Origin: Acidobacteriota bacterium
GTDB lineage: Bacteria > Acidobacteriota > Thermoanaerobaculia > Gp7-AA8
DNA length: 64,000 nucleotides
Assembly (NCBI GenBank): GCA_019244185.1
Contig: JAFATB010000012.1
Coordinates: forward strand, 62,001 to 126,000
Direction of reading: 5' to 3'
Under the pieces are notes generated by a model. It worked only from the letters and a program-made list of their open reading frames with translations, was not told the origin of the DNA and ran no database searches. Below are positions 36,751 to 45,293 of the stretch, in pieces (the first letter of the stretch is position 1; each line of letters begins with the position of its first letter). Both the position numbers and the translations under genes were made by a program.

Positions 36751-37154
36751 CCCGCGACCACGCGCCGGCGGCGCAGGAGGTCGAGCGCCCACGCGCCCGG
36801 CCCCTGCGCCGCGATGTACAGAAAGAACCAGCAGAAGAGAATCGGCAGATCGCCGTGATTCTGGATCGGCCAGAAGCCGCCCGCCGCGTGACCTTTGAAG
36901 TACGCCGCCGCCATGAGGCCGCTCGCCAGGAATGCGGCGCTGCGCGTGAAGAGGCCGATGGCGATGAGGATTCCGCCGAAGAACTCGATCGGACCGGCGG
37001 TGAGCACGATCCACCGCGGCGCGCCCGGCGGCATTCCGCCGAACGCGCCGAACAGTTTCATGGCGCCGTAGCACGCGAACATCACGCCCGCGAGGATGCG
37101 CGTGATGCCGAGAATCCGCGGCGCCTGCGCGCGGAACCATTCCACGGCGCTCAT
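36747..37154 (-). CDS. DoxX-family membrane protein
   Basis: 135 residues with four membrane helices. ILGITRILAGVMFACYGAMKLFG and IEFFGGILIAIGLFTRSAAFLASG are DoxX/SURF4-type signatures. Members have been linked to thiosulfate:quinone oxidoreductase and to redox homeostasis, but many are uncharacterised. Its start overlaps the stop of the tandem AHSA1 gene by 4 bp, making it the third gene of the ArsR-AHSA1-DoxX operon. Confidence 0.85.
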   Translation of the reverse strand: MSAVEWFRAQAPRILGITRILAGVMFACYGAMKLFGAFGGMPPGAPRWIVLTAGPIEFFGGILIAIGLFTRSAAFLASGLMAAAYFKGHAAGGFWPIQNHGDLPILFCWFFLYIAAQGPGAWALDLLRRRRVVAG

Positions 37155-38116
37155 GACTGCACGCTCCCGAGGTAGTTGCCGTACTGCTCGAAGGTGCCCG
37201 ACCAGCCGTTGGTCATCGACGCGCGGTTGCCGTCGAACGCCTTGCGCTCCGTTTCCGTCGCGCGGATCGGAACCCACGTCACCGTGACCGTCGTCTTGCC
37301 GCCGTCCTCTTCGAAGTCGAGCGTGGTCAGCGTCTCCAGCGGCCACTCGCCCGCGAGCGGATGCCGCGTGACGCCGCGTTCCGGATCGGAGAACGAGCTC
37401 ACGAACACGAGCCGCCGCGGCGGCGTGATCTCGCGGTAGACCCACTTGCCCCAGATCTCCAGGCCGTCCGGCATGCGCATGCCGTAGTGCATCACGCCGC
37501 CGCGCTGAAGATCGTTGTCGAGCTGCACGATCGTGGCGCCTTTCGGCCCCCACCACTTCGCGAGATGCTCGCTGTCCGTCCACGTGCGATAGACGAGCTC
37601 GCGCGGCGCGTCGAACGTGCGGCTGATGACGAACGGCTGCATCGACTCCTGCGTCACGCGCTCTTCGAGCCGCTCCAGCGTCTGCTGCAGCCCTTCCACC
37701 GCGCCGAATTCATTCGCCGTCCGGTCGCGCACCTCGGCACTCTCGAACGTCATGCGGACGCTGACTTCCGTCTTGTCGTCGCGATCGTCGAACGTCACCT
37801 CGACGTCGAAGACCGGTCCGGTCACGTGGCGATACGTGAGCCGCGACGGAGGCTCGATCGCGCCGTAGACGATCTTGTTTTTGTAATCGCTGCCGTCGGG
37901 CCCGTGCATGATGAAGTTCCACTCGCCGCCGGGACGGACGTCCATCGAATGGATCGTGTTCGTGAAGCCGCGCGGCCCCCACCATTGCGCGATGTGCTCG
38001 GGCTCGATCCACATCCGGAAGACGAGCTCGCGCGGCGCGTCGAACACGCGGGAGGCAACGATGTCTCGCGTGCCTTCCATCGTTGCGGCGTTACTTCTTT
38101 CGCTGATTACGGCCAT
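37151..38116 (-). CDS. Tandem AHSA1/SRPBCC fusion protein
   Basis: 321 residues from the ATG at 38116, preceded by AAGGAG. Two complete AHSA1 domains are fused: about 13-155 (VFDAPRELVFRMWIEPEHIAQWWGPRGF) and about 160-318 (TFDAPRELVYRTWTDSEHLAKWWGPKGA). The two copies are clearly duplicates, whereas most family members have one. It overlaps the ArsR gene by 26 bp and DoxX by 4 bp. SRPBCC genes coupled to ArsR repressors are common, and the domain may bind a hydrophobic inducer or toxic compound. Confidence 0.9.
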   Translation of the reverse strand: MAVISERSNAATMEGTRDIVASRVFDAPRELVFRMWIEPEHIAQWWGPRGFTNTIHSMDVRPGGEWNFIMHGPDGSDYKNKIVYGAIEPPSRLTYRHVTGPVFDVEVTFDDRDDKTEVSVRMTFESAEVRDRTANEFGAVEGLQQTLERLEERVTQESMQPFVISRTFDAPRELVYRTWTDSEHLAKWWGPKGATIVQLDNDLQRGGVMHYGMRMPDGLEIWGKWVYREITPPRRLVFVSSFSDPERGVTRHPLAGEWPLETLTTLDFEEDGGKTTVTVTWVPIRATETERKAFDGNRASMTNGWSGTFEQYGNYLGSVQS

Positions 38117-38453
38117 GTTTCTTCTTCTCCTTGCTTTGCAGTTCGCGCAGGTATTCGTCCAGACGGTCGAAGCTCTGCTCCCAGAATTTGCGGTAGGTGG
38201 AGACCCAGTCGGCGACGTCCTTGAGCGGCGCCGCGGCGAGCCGGCAAGGACGCCACTGCGCGTCGCGGCCGCGGGCGATGAGCCCCGCGCGTTCGAGCAC
38301 TTTGAGATGCTTCGAGATCGCCGGCATGCTCATGTCGAACGGCTCAGCGAGCTCGGTCACCGACGCTTCGCCCGACGCCAGCCGCGCCAGGATCGCTCTG
38401 CGCGTCGGATCGGCCAGAGCCGCGAAGGTGATGCTGAGATCGTCGGTCGCCAT
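38091..38453 (-). CDS. ArsR-family transcriptional repressor
   Basis: 120 residues from the ATG at 38453; a TTG at 38462 would put the ribosome site inside the operator. The winged helix has ADPTRRAILARLASGEASVTELAEPFDMSMPAISKHLKVLERAGLI (recognition part MSMPAISKHLKVL). The metal-site CxC motif of ArsR/SmtB sensors is absent, so it is not a classic metal sensor. It belongs to the SRPBCC-associated subgroup. A perfect 18-bp palindrome sits 13 bp upstream, implying autoregulation of the operon. A Lys-rich tail ends the protein. Confidence 0.92.
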   Translation of the reverse strand: MATDDLSITFAALADPTRRAILARLASGEASVTELAEPFDMSMPAISKHLKVLERAGLIARGRDAQWRPCRLAAAPLKDVADWVSTYRKFWEQSFDRLDEYLRELQSKEKKKHGRNQRKK

Positions 38454-38465
38454 CGTGCTCAACTC

Positions 38466-38483
38466 ATCGGTTAATTAACCGAT
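38466..38483. promoter_or_regulatory. 18-bp perfect palindrome, probable ArsR operator
   Basis: ATCGGTTAATTAACCGAT is a perfect palindrome and strikingly AT-rich for this DNA. It lies just upstream of the ArsR start and about 85 bp from the divergent AraC gene. It probably overlaps the operon promoter and could affect both directions. Confidence 0.7.
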
Positions 38484-38567
38484 AGGCTAAATATAGGCCG
38501 CGATCGCGCGTTGTCAAGCAGGGAATGCCGTTTTCGCCGCCGCTCGTTCCGCTGGACGAGACTCCCC

Positions 38568-39371
38568 ATGCCCTCGGCCCTTCATCCCGTGCAGAGCTTC
38601 GCCGCGCCCGACGCGCTGAGCGTGCAGCTGATCCACTATCCGGCCGGGCTGCAGCTGCCGCCGCACGCGCACAACGCCGCCGGGTTCGCGTTCACGTTCA
38701 GCGGCGGCTACGTCGAGCGCTACGCGGGCATTGCCTTCACGTGCCGCAGCGGCGTGGTCACGTTCAGTCCGCCGGGCGAGCGGCATTCAAATGCGTTCGA
38801 CGGCGCGCCGAGCCGCTGCCTCGTCATCGACCTGCATCCCGCGTGGCTGCAGTCGCTGGAGCTCGCGCCGTCGTTCGCGACGCGTCCTGATTTCTTTCGA
38901 GGAGAGCCGTTCACCGACGTCGCGCGCCGCTTCGTGCGCGAGCTGGGCGAGAGCGACAGCGCGACGCCGCTGGTGATGCGCGCGCTGACGATGGAGCTCC
39001 TCGCGCTGGCCATGCGCGGCGAAGAGCGGCGCCACCGCCGCGCGCCGCAATGGCTGCTGCACGTGCGCGAGCGGCTCTCCGACGACTTCGCGCACAACGC
39101 CACGCTCGCGGAGCTCGCGCGCGAGGCCGGCGTGCATCCGGTGCATCTCGCCACGCAGTTCCGCGCCCACTTCGGCTGCACCGTCGGCGAGTTCCTCAGG
39201 CGCCGTCGCATCGAGTTCGCCTGCGAAGAGATCCGCGGCGGCGAAGCCTCGCTCCTCGACATCGCCCAGCGCGCCGGCTTCGCCACGCAGAGCCACTTCA
39301 GCCGCGTCTTCCGGGCGGTGGTGGGGCGGACGCCGACCGAATTCCGCGATGCGACGCGCGCCGGACGCTGA
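38568..39371 (+). CDS. AraC-family regulator with N-terminal cupin
   Basis: 267 residues from the ATG at 38568, just before the cupin part. The cupin (about 1-95) has LPPHAHNAAGFAFTFSGGYVERY and GERHSNAF, suggesting ligand or metal binding. The double HTH (about 160-262) has LAREAGVHPVHLATQFRAHFGCTVGEFLRRRRIEFA and LDIAQRAGFATQSHFSRVFRAVVGRTPTEFR (key parts). It diverges from the ArsR operon by 114 bp. No target can be assigned beyond that neighbourhood. Confidence 0.9.
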   Translation: MPSALHPVQSFAAPDALSVQLIHYPAGLQLPPHAHNAAGFAFTFSGGYVERYAGIAFTCRSGVVTFSPPGERHSNAFDGAPSRCLVIDLHPAWLQSLELAPSFATRPDFFRGEPFTDVARRFVRELGESDSATPLVMRALTMELLALAMRGEERRHRRAPQWLLHVRERLSDDFAHNATLAELAREAGVHPVHLATQFRAHFGCTVGEFLRRRRIEFACEEIRGGEASLLDIAQRAGFATQSHFSRVFRAVVGRTPTEFRDATRAGR

Positions 39372-39384
39372 CGCGCCCGGCGCG
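39357..39384. terminator. Hairpin between convergent genes
   Basis: CGCGCCGG (39357-39364) and CCGGCGCG (39377-39384) form an 8-bp stem around the AraC stop codon. No T-tract follows. It resembles the other stop-spanning stems in this window. Confidence 0.4.
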
Positions 39385-39399
39385 GCGCTGACGCATCTG

Positions 39400-39738
39400 T
39401 TACTCCGTCGCGGCCTCGCCTGACGCCGGCCGGCAGCCCCACCGCGAGCGCATTCCTTCTCGCATCCGCTCGCGTTCCTCGGGGGTCATCTGCTCCCAGC
39501 GCGCGGCCATGTGGCGTCCCATTCTTCCGCGCGAGCCGCGGTGGAAGCCGAAGCCGCCGAAGAGAATCCTGCAGAGCGCGAGGAGGCCGAGCGCCTGCCA
39601 GAAGGTCACCGTGCGGAAGCCGAAGAGCGGCGGCAGGAGCCAGTTCCACAGCGCGCGCACGATGGCGCCGCCGAGGAACGTGAAGAGCACCATGCCGGCG
39701 ATGGCGGCGGGGATGATGAAGATCCATTTCTTTCTCAT
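39400..39738 (-). CDS. Small membrane protein downstream of an ECF sigma factor
   Basis: 112 residues from the ATG at 39738, with AGGAG 7 bp upstream. Two hydrophobic segments (about 5-27 and 40-60) precede an Arg/Met-rich tail with EQMTPEERERMREGMRSRWG. The gene starts 11 bp after the sigma-factor stop. It could be a membrane anti-sigma or a target membrane protein, but no anti-sigma domain (zinc-finger, RskA) is visible. Function unknown. Confidence 0.72.
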   Translation of the reverse strand: MRKKWIFIIPAAIAGMVLFTFLGGAIVRALWNWLLPPLFGFRTVTFWQALGLLALCRILFGGFGFHRGSRGRMGRHMAARWEQMTPEERERMREGMRSRWGCRPASGEAATE

Positions 39739-39749
39739 GTGCAGACTCC

Positions 39750-40334
39750 TCATGGATTCGTGAGCTCGTCGTAGATGCGCTGCAGTCGTTCGCGCAGATG
39801 CAATACGGCGTAGCGCTTGCGCGAGAGCAGCGTGTTGAGGTTGACGCCCGACGCCGCGGACATCTCTTTGAAGCTGCGCCCTTCGAGCTCGTGCGCGATG
39901 AACACCTCGCGCTGCTCGTCGGGCAATTCGCTCAGCGCGAGCTCGAGCTCCTCGAGCAGCACGCCGCGCGCGTAGACCGCATCCGGTCCGTCGTCGGGCG
40001 ATGGCAGCACGTCTTCGAGTCGCAGCAGCTCGTCGTCGTCGGTGACGAACGTCTGCTCGCTGAAGGTCTCCGGCGTCTTCTTGCGAAAGAGATCCGTGAT
40101 GCGATTGCTGGCCACGCGGAACAGCCACGCCGTCACGTGATCGACCGGCATGAGCAGGCGGTTCGCCTCGACCAGGCGCTGAAAGACGTCCTGCAGGATG
40201 TCATCGACGTCGCGCGGGTCGCGCACGCGGCGCCGGATGAACGCGCGCAGCCGGCTCTGTTCCCGCCGGACCACGTCTGCAATGCGCTGGTCCTGCTCGA
40301 ATGCCATCCGCTCCGGCCGTGCCGCGTCGTTCAT
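39750..40334 (-). CDS. ECF-type RNA polymerase sigma factor
   Basis: 194 residues. Region 2 (about 22-90) has RRVRDPRDVDDILQDVFQRLVEAN and TAWLFRVASNRITDLFRKK. Region 4 (about 128-185) has LSELPDEQREVFIAHELEGRSFKEMSAASGV (key part LPDEQREVF) and NTLLSRKRYAVLHLRERL. It resembles sigma-70 family members that control membrane-protein operons. It is cotranscribed with the small membrane protein. Promoter targets are unknown. Confidence 0.93.
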   Translation of the reverse strand: MNDAARPERMAFEQDQRIADVVRREQSRLRAFIRRRVRDPRDVDDILQDVFQRLVEANRLLMPVDHVTAWLFRVASNRITDLFRKKTPETFSEQTFVTDDDELLRLEDVLPSPDDGPDAVYARGVLLEELELALSELPDEQREVFIAHELEGRSFKEMSAASGVNLNTLLSRKRYAVLHLRERLQRIYDELTNP

Positions 40335-40382
40335 CCACGAGCGTAGACGAACGGCGCGCGCGGATATTGTGAACGCGCCGCG

Positions 40383-41363
40383 TTACGAACGCTGTCCGGG
40401 AGGCCGGCCGGTCCAGCGCTTGTACGCGCGCGAGAACGCGGCCGGATCGGAGAAGCCGAGGAGATAGGCGGTCTCGCTGACGGCAAGCTTGCGTTCGCGG
40501 AGGTACTGCACGGCGAGCCGGTGGCGCAGCTCGTTGACGATTTGCTTGAACGTCACGCCTTCCGCGCGCAGCTTGCGGAAGAGCGTATGCCGTCCCATGC
40601 CGAGCTCGCGCGCGATGGCATCGACGCTGACGTCGGCCGAGCGCAGGCCGTTCGCGAGCAGCGCCTCGACGCGGCAGCGCGTCGACTGCATGGGCGCGCT
40701 TTGCAGGACGGCGTCGGCGCGCGTGCGCACGATGTCGAGCATGTGCGACGCCGCTTGCGGCATCTGCTGCAGCACGGCCGGATCGAGAAGCACCGCGTTG
40801 CGTGCGCTGCCGAAGACGATCGGCATTTGAAAGATGCGCTCGTACTCGGTGCGATCCCGCGGCTCCGCGTGGCGGAAGTGCACGGCTTTGAGGAAGTGCG
40901 ATCCGGGAAACACGCGCCGCGCCATCGTCACGCATCGCGCGTAGCTCGCTTCGGCGCCTTCCGGAAAGTCGTGATGCATCGGGTCGGCGATCCAGATTCC
41001 TTCCGCGTCGTGCACGAGCTCGTAGCGTCCGGCGTTCGCGCCGGCGGCCCGCGGATCGCGCACGACCTGGGCGAAGCCTTCCGCAACCGTCGGCGAGAGC
41101 ACGCCCAGCATGCACGCCAGCGTGCGCTCCGCGCCGTACTCCGATTCGCCGAAGTGCAGCGCGAACGCGGGATCGCCGCACAGCGCCTGTCCCGCTTTCA
41201 TGAGCGCCGCGTAGCGGTCGAGCGGCACGCGTCCTTCCTCGTCGAGCAGATCCAGCGTGTCGATGCCGGATCGCTCGACCAGCAGCGCGCGGCTCGCACC
41301 ACGCGACACCGCGAAGTCCATCAGCGCGCGTGCGGCGGTCGCACCGATCGCGCGCTCAGGCAT
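40383..41363 (-). CDS. AraC-family regulator, OruR/ArgR-like architecture
   Basis: 326 residues. The N-terminal 190 residues match the arabinose-binding-like domain of OruR-type regulators (LLVERSGIDTLDLLDEEGRVPLDRY). The C-terminal HTH pair has DAIARELGMGRHTLFRKLRAEGVTFKQI and ETAYLLGFSDPAAFSRAYKRWTG. It diverges from the DUF4386 membrane protein by 86 bp, so that gene is the likeliest target. Ligand unknown. Confidence 0.9.
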   Translation of the reverse strand: MPERAIGATAARALMDFAVSRGASRALLVERSGIDTLDLLDEEGRVPLDRYAALMKAGQALCGDPAFALHFGESEYGAERTLACMLGVLSPTVAEGFAQVVRDPRAAGANAGRYELVHDAEGIWIADPMHHDFPEGAEASYARCVTMARRVFPGSHFLKAVHFRHAEPRDRTEYERIFQMPIVFGSARNAVLLDPAVLQQMPQAASHMLDIVRTRADAVLQSAPMQSTRCRVEALLANGLRSADVSVDAIARELGMGRHTLFRKLRAEGVTFKQIVNELRHRLAVQYLRERKLAVSETAYLLGFSDPAAFSRAYKRWTGRPPGQRS

Positions 41364-41449
41364 CGTGCGTTTCCGTGCTGCAACCGGTGGTCATGCGTTT
41401 GCGACGCCGCGTCATGTCCATGGAGCTCCGTCGTGTCTAAGGTACACGC

Positions 41450-42160
41450 ATGAGCACCGCAGCAGAAATCTCTCCGCGCCGCATGGCCAGGCTGGCCGGC
41501 TTCTTTTACATCCTGATGCTGCCGATCGGCATGATCCCGATGCTCGTCGGACGCGTGCCGATCACCAGCGATGCCGCGGCGACGGCGGCCGCGATCGTGG
41601 CGCATCCGGCCGCGTTCTACACCGGGTTCCTGGCGGACATCCTCATCGTTGCCGTCTACATCCCGGTGACCGCGCTTCTGTACCGGTTGTTCGCGCCGGT
41701 CGACCGCGCGCTGTCGTTGACCGCGGCGTTCTTCAGTCTCGTGGGCTGCGCCGATCAGGCGTTCGCGTGCTTGTTTCGCGTCGCGCCGATGACCGTGCTC
41801 ACGAGCGTGCCCGCGTCGCGCGCGTTCAGCCGCGCGGCAATCGAGACGCTCGTCCAGTTCCTGTTGAATTTCTACAAGCTCGGCTACGGCATCGCGCTGG
41901 TGTTCTTCGGTGTCTATCTCATTCTCATCGGGACGCTCATCGTCCGTTCGACCTTCATGCCGCGGCTCCTCGGCATCCTCGTGATGCTCGCCGGCGTCAG
42001 CGGGCTCACGTTTCTGTGGCCGCCGCTGTCGCAGTCTCTGTGGCCGCGCCAGGCGTTGTGCTTCGTGATCGGCGAAGGAAGTCTCGTTCTGTGGCTGCTG
42101 ATTCGCGGCGTGGACGCCGAGCGCTGGCACGCGCTGGCGCGCGGGACCGCGGTCGATTGA
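41450..42160 (+). CDS. DUF4386-family membrane protein
   Basis: 236 residues with six hydrophobic helices. MARLAGFFYILMLPIGM and FMPRLLGILVMLAGVSGLTFL are the usual DUF4386 elements. Its function is not known in any organism that I can name. It is divergent from an AraC-type regulator. A second DUF4386 gene is at 46883. It converges on the DUF2306-like gene with a 2-bp gap. Confidence 0.85.
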   Translation: MSTAAEISPRRMARLAGFFYILMLPIGMIPMLVGRVPITSDAAATAAAIVAHPAAFYTGFLADILIVAVYIPVTALLYRLFAPVDRALSLTAAFFSLVGCADQAFACLFRVAPMTVLTSVPASRAFSRAAIETLVQFLLNFYKLGYGIALVFFGVYLILIGTLIVRSTFMPRLLGILVMLAGVSGLTFLWPPLSQSLWPRQALCFVIGEGSLVLWLLIRGVDAERWHALARGTAVD

Positions 42161-42162
42161 CC

Positions 42163-42834
42163 TTACGAGGCCGTCGGCAACGGACGGCGGCCGCGGACGC
42201 GCCACAGCCAGTAGAACATCGCCACGAAGACCAGCAGCACCGGCAGCGCGCGCATCGGCCCGGTGGTGAACGGCTCCGGCAGAATCTTCGCGACGCGATG
42301 GCGGATCGAGAAGAACGATCCCGCGGCGATGAAGAGCGCGAAGCACATACGCCACAGATGACGCGCGAGGCGCGCGCCGCCGCGCGGGACGCCGTGACGC
42401 AGCACGCGCCAGTCGCCCAGCGCCGCCATCGCGGTGATCGCGCCGAGGAAGAAGAACATCGGGAACGGGACGCCGTTGAGGATTCCGCGCGGGCTGTTGA
42501 AGGCTTGCACGCCGGCGGTGAAGTCGAGGATCGAGAGGACGCTGACGAAGATCAGCGCGACGGCGTTGATGATGCGCGTCGCCGTCGTCGCGGGGCGAAC
42601 GGTCGTCAGCGCGGTGGCCACGAAGTAGATCGGCATCATGCCGCCGATGACGTTCGGATCGGACGGACTCTTGAGAAATCCGAGGAGCGAGGCGGTGAAG
42701 CCCATCACCGTCATCGCGTAGACGAACAGCAGACCGCTGCGCCGGTGGATGCTCCCGCCCTTCCGCACCAGCAGCGCGACCGCGCCGAGGATGATGGCGA
42801 GACCGCCCGCGGCGATGTGGATGGGGAGGAGCAT
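42163..42834 (-). CDS. DUF2306-like membrane protein
   Basis: 223 residues from the ATG at 42834, with seven membrane helices. IHIAAGGLAIILGAVALLVRKGGSIHRRSGLLFVYAM (first helix pair, key part RKGGSIHRRSG) is a typical opening. The family is uncharacterised. Conserved His residues (HIAAGG, SIHRR, HLWR) could hint at heme or metal binding but this is speculation. It diverges from the beta-helix protein by 119 bp. Confidence 0.75.
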   Translation of the reverse strand: MLLPIHIAAGGLAIILGAVALLVRKGGSIHRRSGLLFVYAMTVMGFTASLLGFLKSPSDPNVIGGMMPIYFVATALTTVRPATTATRIINAVALIFVSVLSILDFTAGVQAFNSPRGILNGVPFPMFFFLGAITAMAALGDWRVLRHGVPRGGARLARHLWRMCFALFIAAGSFFSIRHRVAKILPEPFTTGPMRALPVLLVFVAMFYWLWRVRGRRPLPTAS

Positions 42835-42953
42835 GTGCGGATGTACGCAGCCATCGTACGAAAGTTCTCCCGCTCCGGCGCGCGGATGCTCCGCGCGATA
42901 TCCTTGCGCCTCCGCAGGCTCCACGAAAAATCGACGAGAGAGAAGGATTGCGA

Positions 42954-43814
42954 ATGCTCGATCTCAACATCAAAGCGAATGGTTCCCTCACCGCCAACGC
43001 CGCCGTCGCCGCGAAGGAAGTTCCGTCGTTCGTCAGCATGGTCAACTCGGCCATCGCCGCCGCGCCGAAAGCGACGGACGCGGCCAACACCGTTACCGTG
43101 CAACCGGGCGGCAAGACGTTCACCACCATCACGGCCGCGCTGAACAGCATCAGCGACGCGAGCCTGCAGAAGCAGTACGTCGTGCAGGCCGGCCCCGGCA
43201 CGTACAACGAAGTCGTGGTCTGCAAGCCGTACGTCTTCATCACCGGCGCCGGTGTGGCGCAGACCACCATCACCGCGCCGGCCGCCGCCGATCAGGCCAG
43301 CAAAGGCACGGTGAAGGCGGCGAGTAACTCCGCGATCCAGAACGTGTCGATCGTCTCGAGCGGCGACGCGTGGGGCAGCTGGATCACCGCCGTCGACTGC
43401 GTCGGCGCGGTCAACTTCGACATCGAGAACTGCGACCTCGAAGGCGACGCGACCGGCAACGGCCCGAACCTGGTCACGCTCTCGGTCGACTACAGCCCGG
43501 CCGGCGGCGGCTCGCAGATCAACGTGTCGTACACGATGGTCGGCGCGCACGGCGGCGCGCAGCCGATCGGGCTCCTCGTCTACGCGCGTGCGTACGTGCA
43601 CGTGATGGAGTCGAAGATCGTCGCCGACGGCGCGTCCACGGCGTGGGGCGGGACGGCGAGCTACGAGTCGGCGATCGACCTGTACGGCTCCACGGTGGCG
43701 GGCACGATGTCGCTCGTGCTGTCCGACAGCAGCAGCCACATCACGGCCACCGACTGCAAGCTCATCGGCCCGTATTCGCCGGACGTGGTGGTGAAGACCT
43801 CCGGCAACTCGTAA
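42954..43814 (+). CDS. Pectinesterase-like right-handed beta-helix protein, no signal peptide
   Basis: 286 residues from the ATG at 42954, preceded by AAGGA at 7 bp. About 40 Ala-rich residues lead into a beta-helix beginning VQPGGKTFTTITAALNSISD and AGPGTYNEVVVCKPYVFITGAG, the opening of pectin methylesterases. Later turns include ENCDLEGDATG and SSSHITATDCKLIG. The two catalytic Asp of pectinesterases cannot be placed with confidence. There is no N-terminal signal, so it may be cytosolic, phage-like or secreted by another route. A perfect hairpin follows its stop. Confidence 0.7.
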   Translation: MLDLNIKANGSLTANAAVAAKEVPSFVSMVNSAIAAAPKATDAANTVTVQPGGKTFTTITAALNSISDASLQKQYVVQAGPGTYNEVVVCKPYVFITGAGVAQTTITAPAAADQASKGTVKAASNSAIQNVSIVSSGDAWGSWITAVDCVGAVNFDIENCDLEGDATGNGPNLVTLSVDYSPAGGGSQINVSYTMVGAHGGAQPIGLLVYARAYVHVMESKIVADGASTAWGGTASYESAIDLYGSTVAGTMSLVLSDSSSHITATDCKLIGPYSPDVVVKTSGNS

Positions 43815-43820
43815 CGTTCG

Positions 43821-43854
43821 CGCGAGCGGCGGGTTGTGGGGCTCGCCGCTCGCG
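43821..43854. terminator. 11-bp hairpin between convergent genes
   Basis: CGCGAGCGGCG (43821-43831) and CGCCGCTCGCG (43844-43854) form a perfect stem. It fills the gap between the beta-helix gene (stop at 43814) and the corrected stop (43858) of the DUF2156 gene. This placement supports the frameshift reading of that gene. Confidence 0.6.
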
Positions 43855-43857
43855 TGT

Positions 43858-45199
43858 TCAGCGCCGCCGCGCGCGCAGACCGCCGAAGAGAATCGCCGCC
43901 GCGGCGAACGGTGGGGACCGCCGCCGCGATCGCGAGCCGATCGGTCCAGCGACGCGGCTGCAGTGCAGGCCGGCGGCTGATGCAAATCGTGGTGATCGCG
44001 CCGTCGCACAAAGCCGCGACGGCGGCGGCGCGCGCCAGCGGTCGTCGCCAGCGTTTCGCGAGCGACAGCAGCACTCCGCACATCACCGCATCGAACGCGA
44101 CCCAGCCCGCCTGCTCGCGTCGCGAGGCGAACCAGCGTCGCGTGTCGGCTGCCGCGAGCACGATCGTCCACGGCACGAGCAGCGCGCCGAGGCCGAAGAT
44201 CACCGGCGCCGGTCCGCGGCCGACCGCCTGCAGTGCGAAGCGAATCGGCCGTCCGGCGGCGAACGCGGCGAGCACGTCGAACACCGCCGTGACCACGCTC
44301 TGATCGCCGGGCCACGCGATGGAGATCGGCGTCCAGACATCGGGCCGCAGCTTCGCTTTGAACGCGCGCAGTCCTTCGAAGTTGTAGAAGCCGCCGAGGA
44401 GTTTGCGGACGAGCCGTTGCCACGGCTCTTCGCCGGCGAGCGGCGCCAGTCCCAGCGTGACGAACGAACAGCCGTCCGCCGCGACGTCGCGCATCGCGGT
44501 GTCGATCATCAGCTCCGTCGTGCCGCTCGGCGACGACGGATCGCGCAGGATGTCTTCGAAGAACCATCCCGCGCGCTCGTACACCGGCACGGCGATGAGC
44601 GTGCCGACGACGCGCCCTGCCGCGCGCGCGACGTAGTAGCGGCGCTCGTCCGCGAACGAGAACGGCTCCAGCGCCACGAGAAACGACATCGGCGGCATCG
44701 GCCGCGCGCAGAGCCAGCGGTCGATGAGCTGCTCGAGCTCCGCGCGCATCGCGCCGGCCGCTTCGTGCGACGGCACGCGCGCGATGGACACGCCTTTCGC
44801 ACGCGCACGCCGCAGCTGCTCCTTGAAGCTGCGATGCCCGCAATGCCCTTCCGTCCACGCGCGCGGGTCCCACGACGGCTGCTCGCCGACCGCGAGCGAA
44901 CGCATCGACGCGCACGCGAGAAAGCGCGGCTCCGTCGCGAAGAACACGGTGCGCCTGCGCTGCCGCCGCGCTTCACTCGCAAAACGTTCCGTGACTTCCG
45001 CGCATCGTCCGAGGGCCGCAATCGGCGCGCCGGCGACGACCCACGCGCGGCCGGTGTCGAGATACGCGACCGCTGCATCGCCTTCCGGATCGAACCAGTA
45101 GCGGAAGCCCTGCTCCATCACCTGGAACGAGGTCGCGTTCCAGCCGTGGCGGCGCAACAACTCCAGCAGGCGTCGTCGCTGCGGATGTTCACCATCCAT
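43858..45199 (-). pseudogene. DUF2156 (lysyl-phosphatidylglycerol synthase-like) membrane protein, frameshift near the C-terminus
   Basis: About 447 residues from the ATG at 45199 if corrected. The soluble N-terminal part (about 1-280) has the double GNAT-like fold of DUF2156/MprF C-terminal domains (GHCGHRSFKEQLRRARAKGV, VVGTLIAVPVYERAGWFFEDI, LLGGFYNFEGLRAFKAKLRPD). A membrane part of about four helices follows. At the GGGG run 43913-43916 the frame is lost. Reading one base fewer gives VPPFAAAAILFGGL-RARRR and a stop at 43858, a natural end. As read, the frame runs on into the beta-helix gene. The gene may be intact with a homopolymer error. Confidence 0.75.
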
Positions 45200-45293
45200 G
45201 CGAGGGATTCGAGGCGTGCCAGTTGGATGCCCGGGAAGGGGTACCATCGTCCGCGTTCAAAGGACATCGACAGTGCACGGCGGTCTGCGATCC

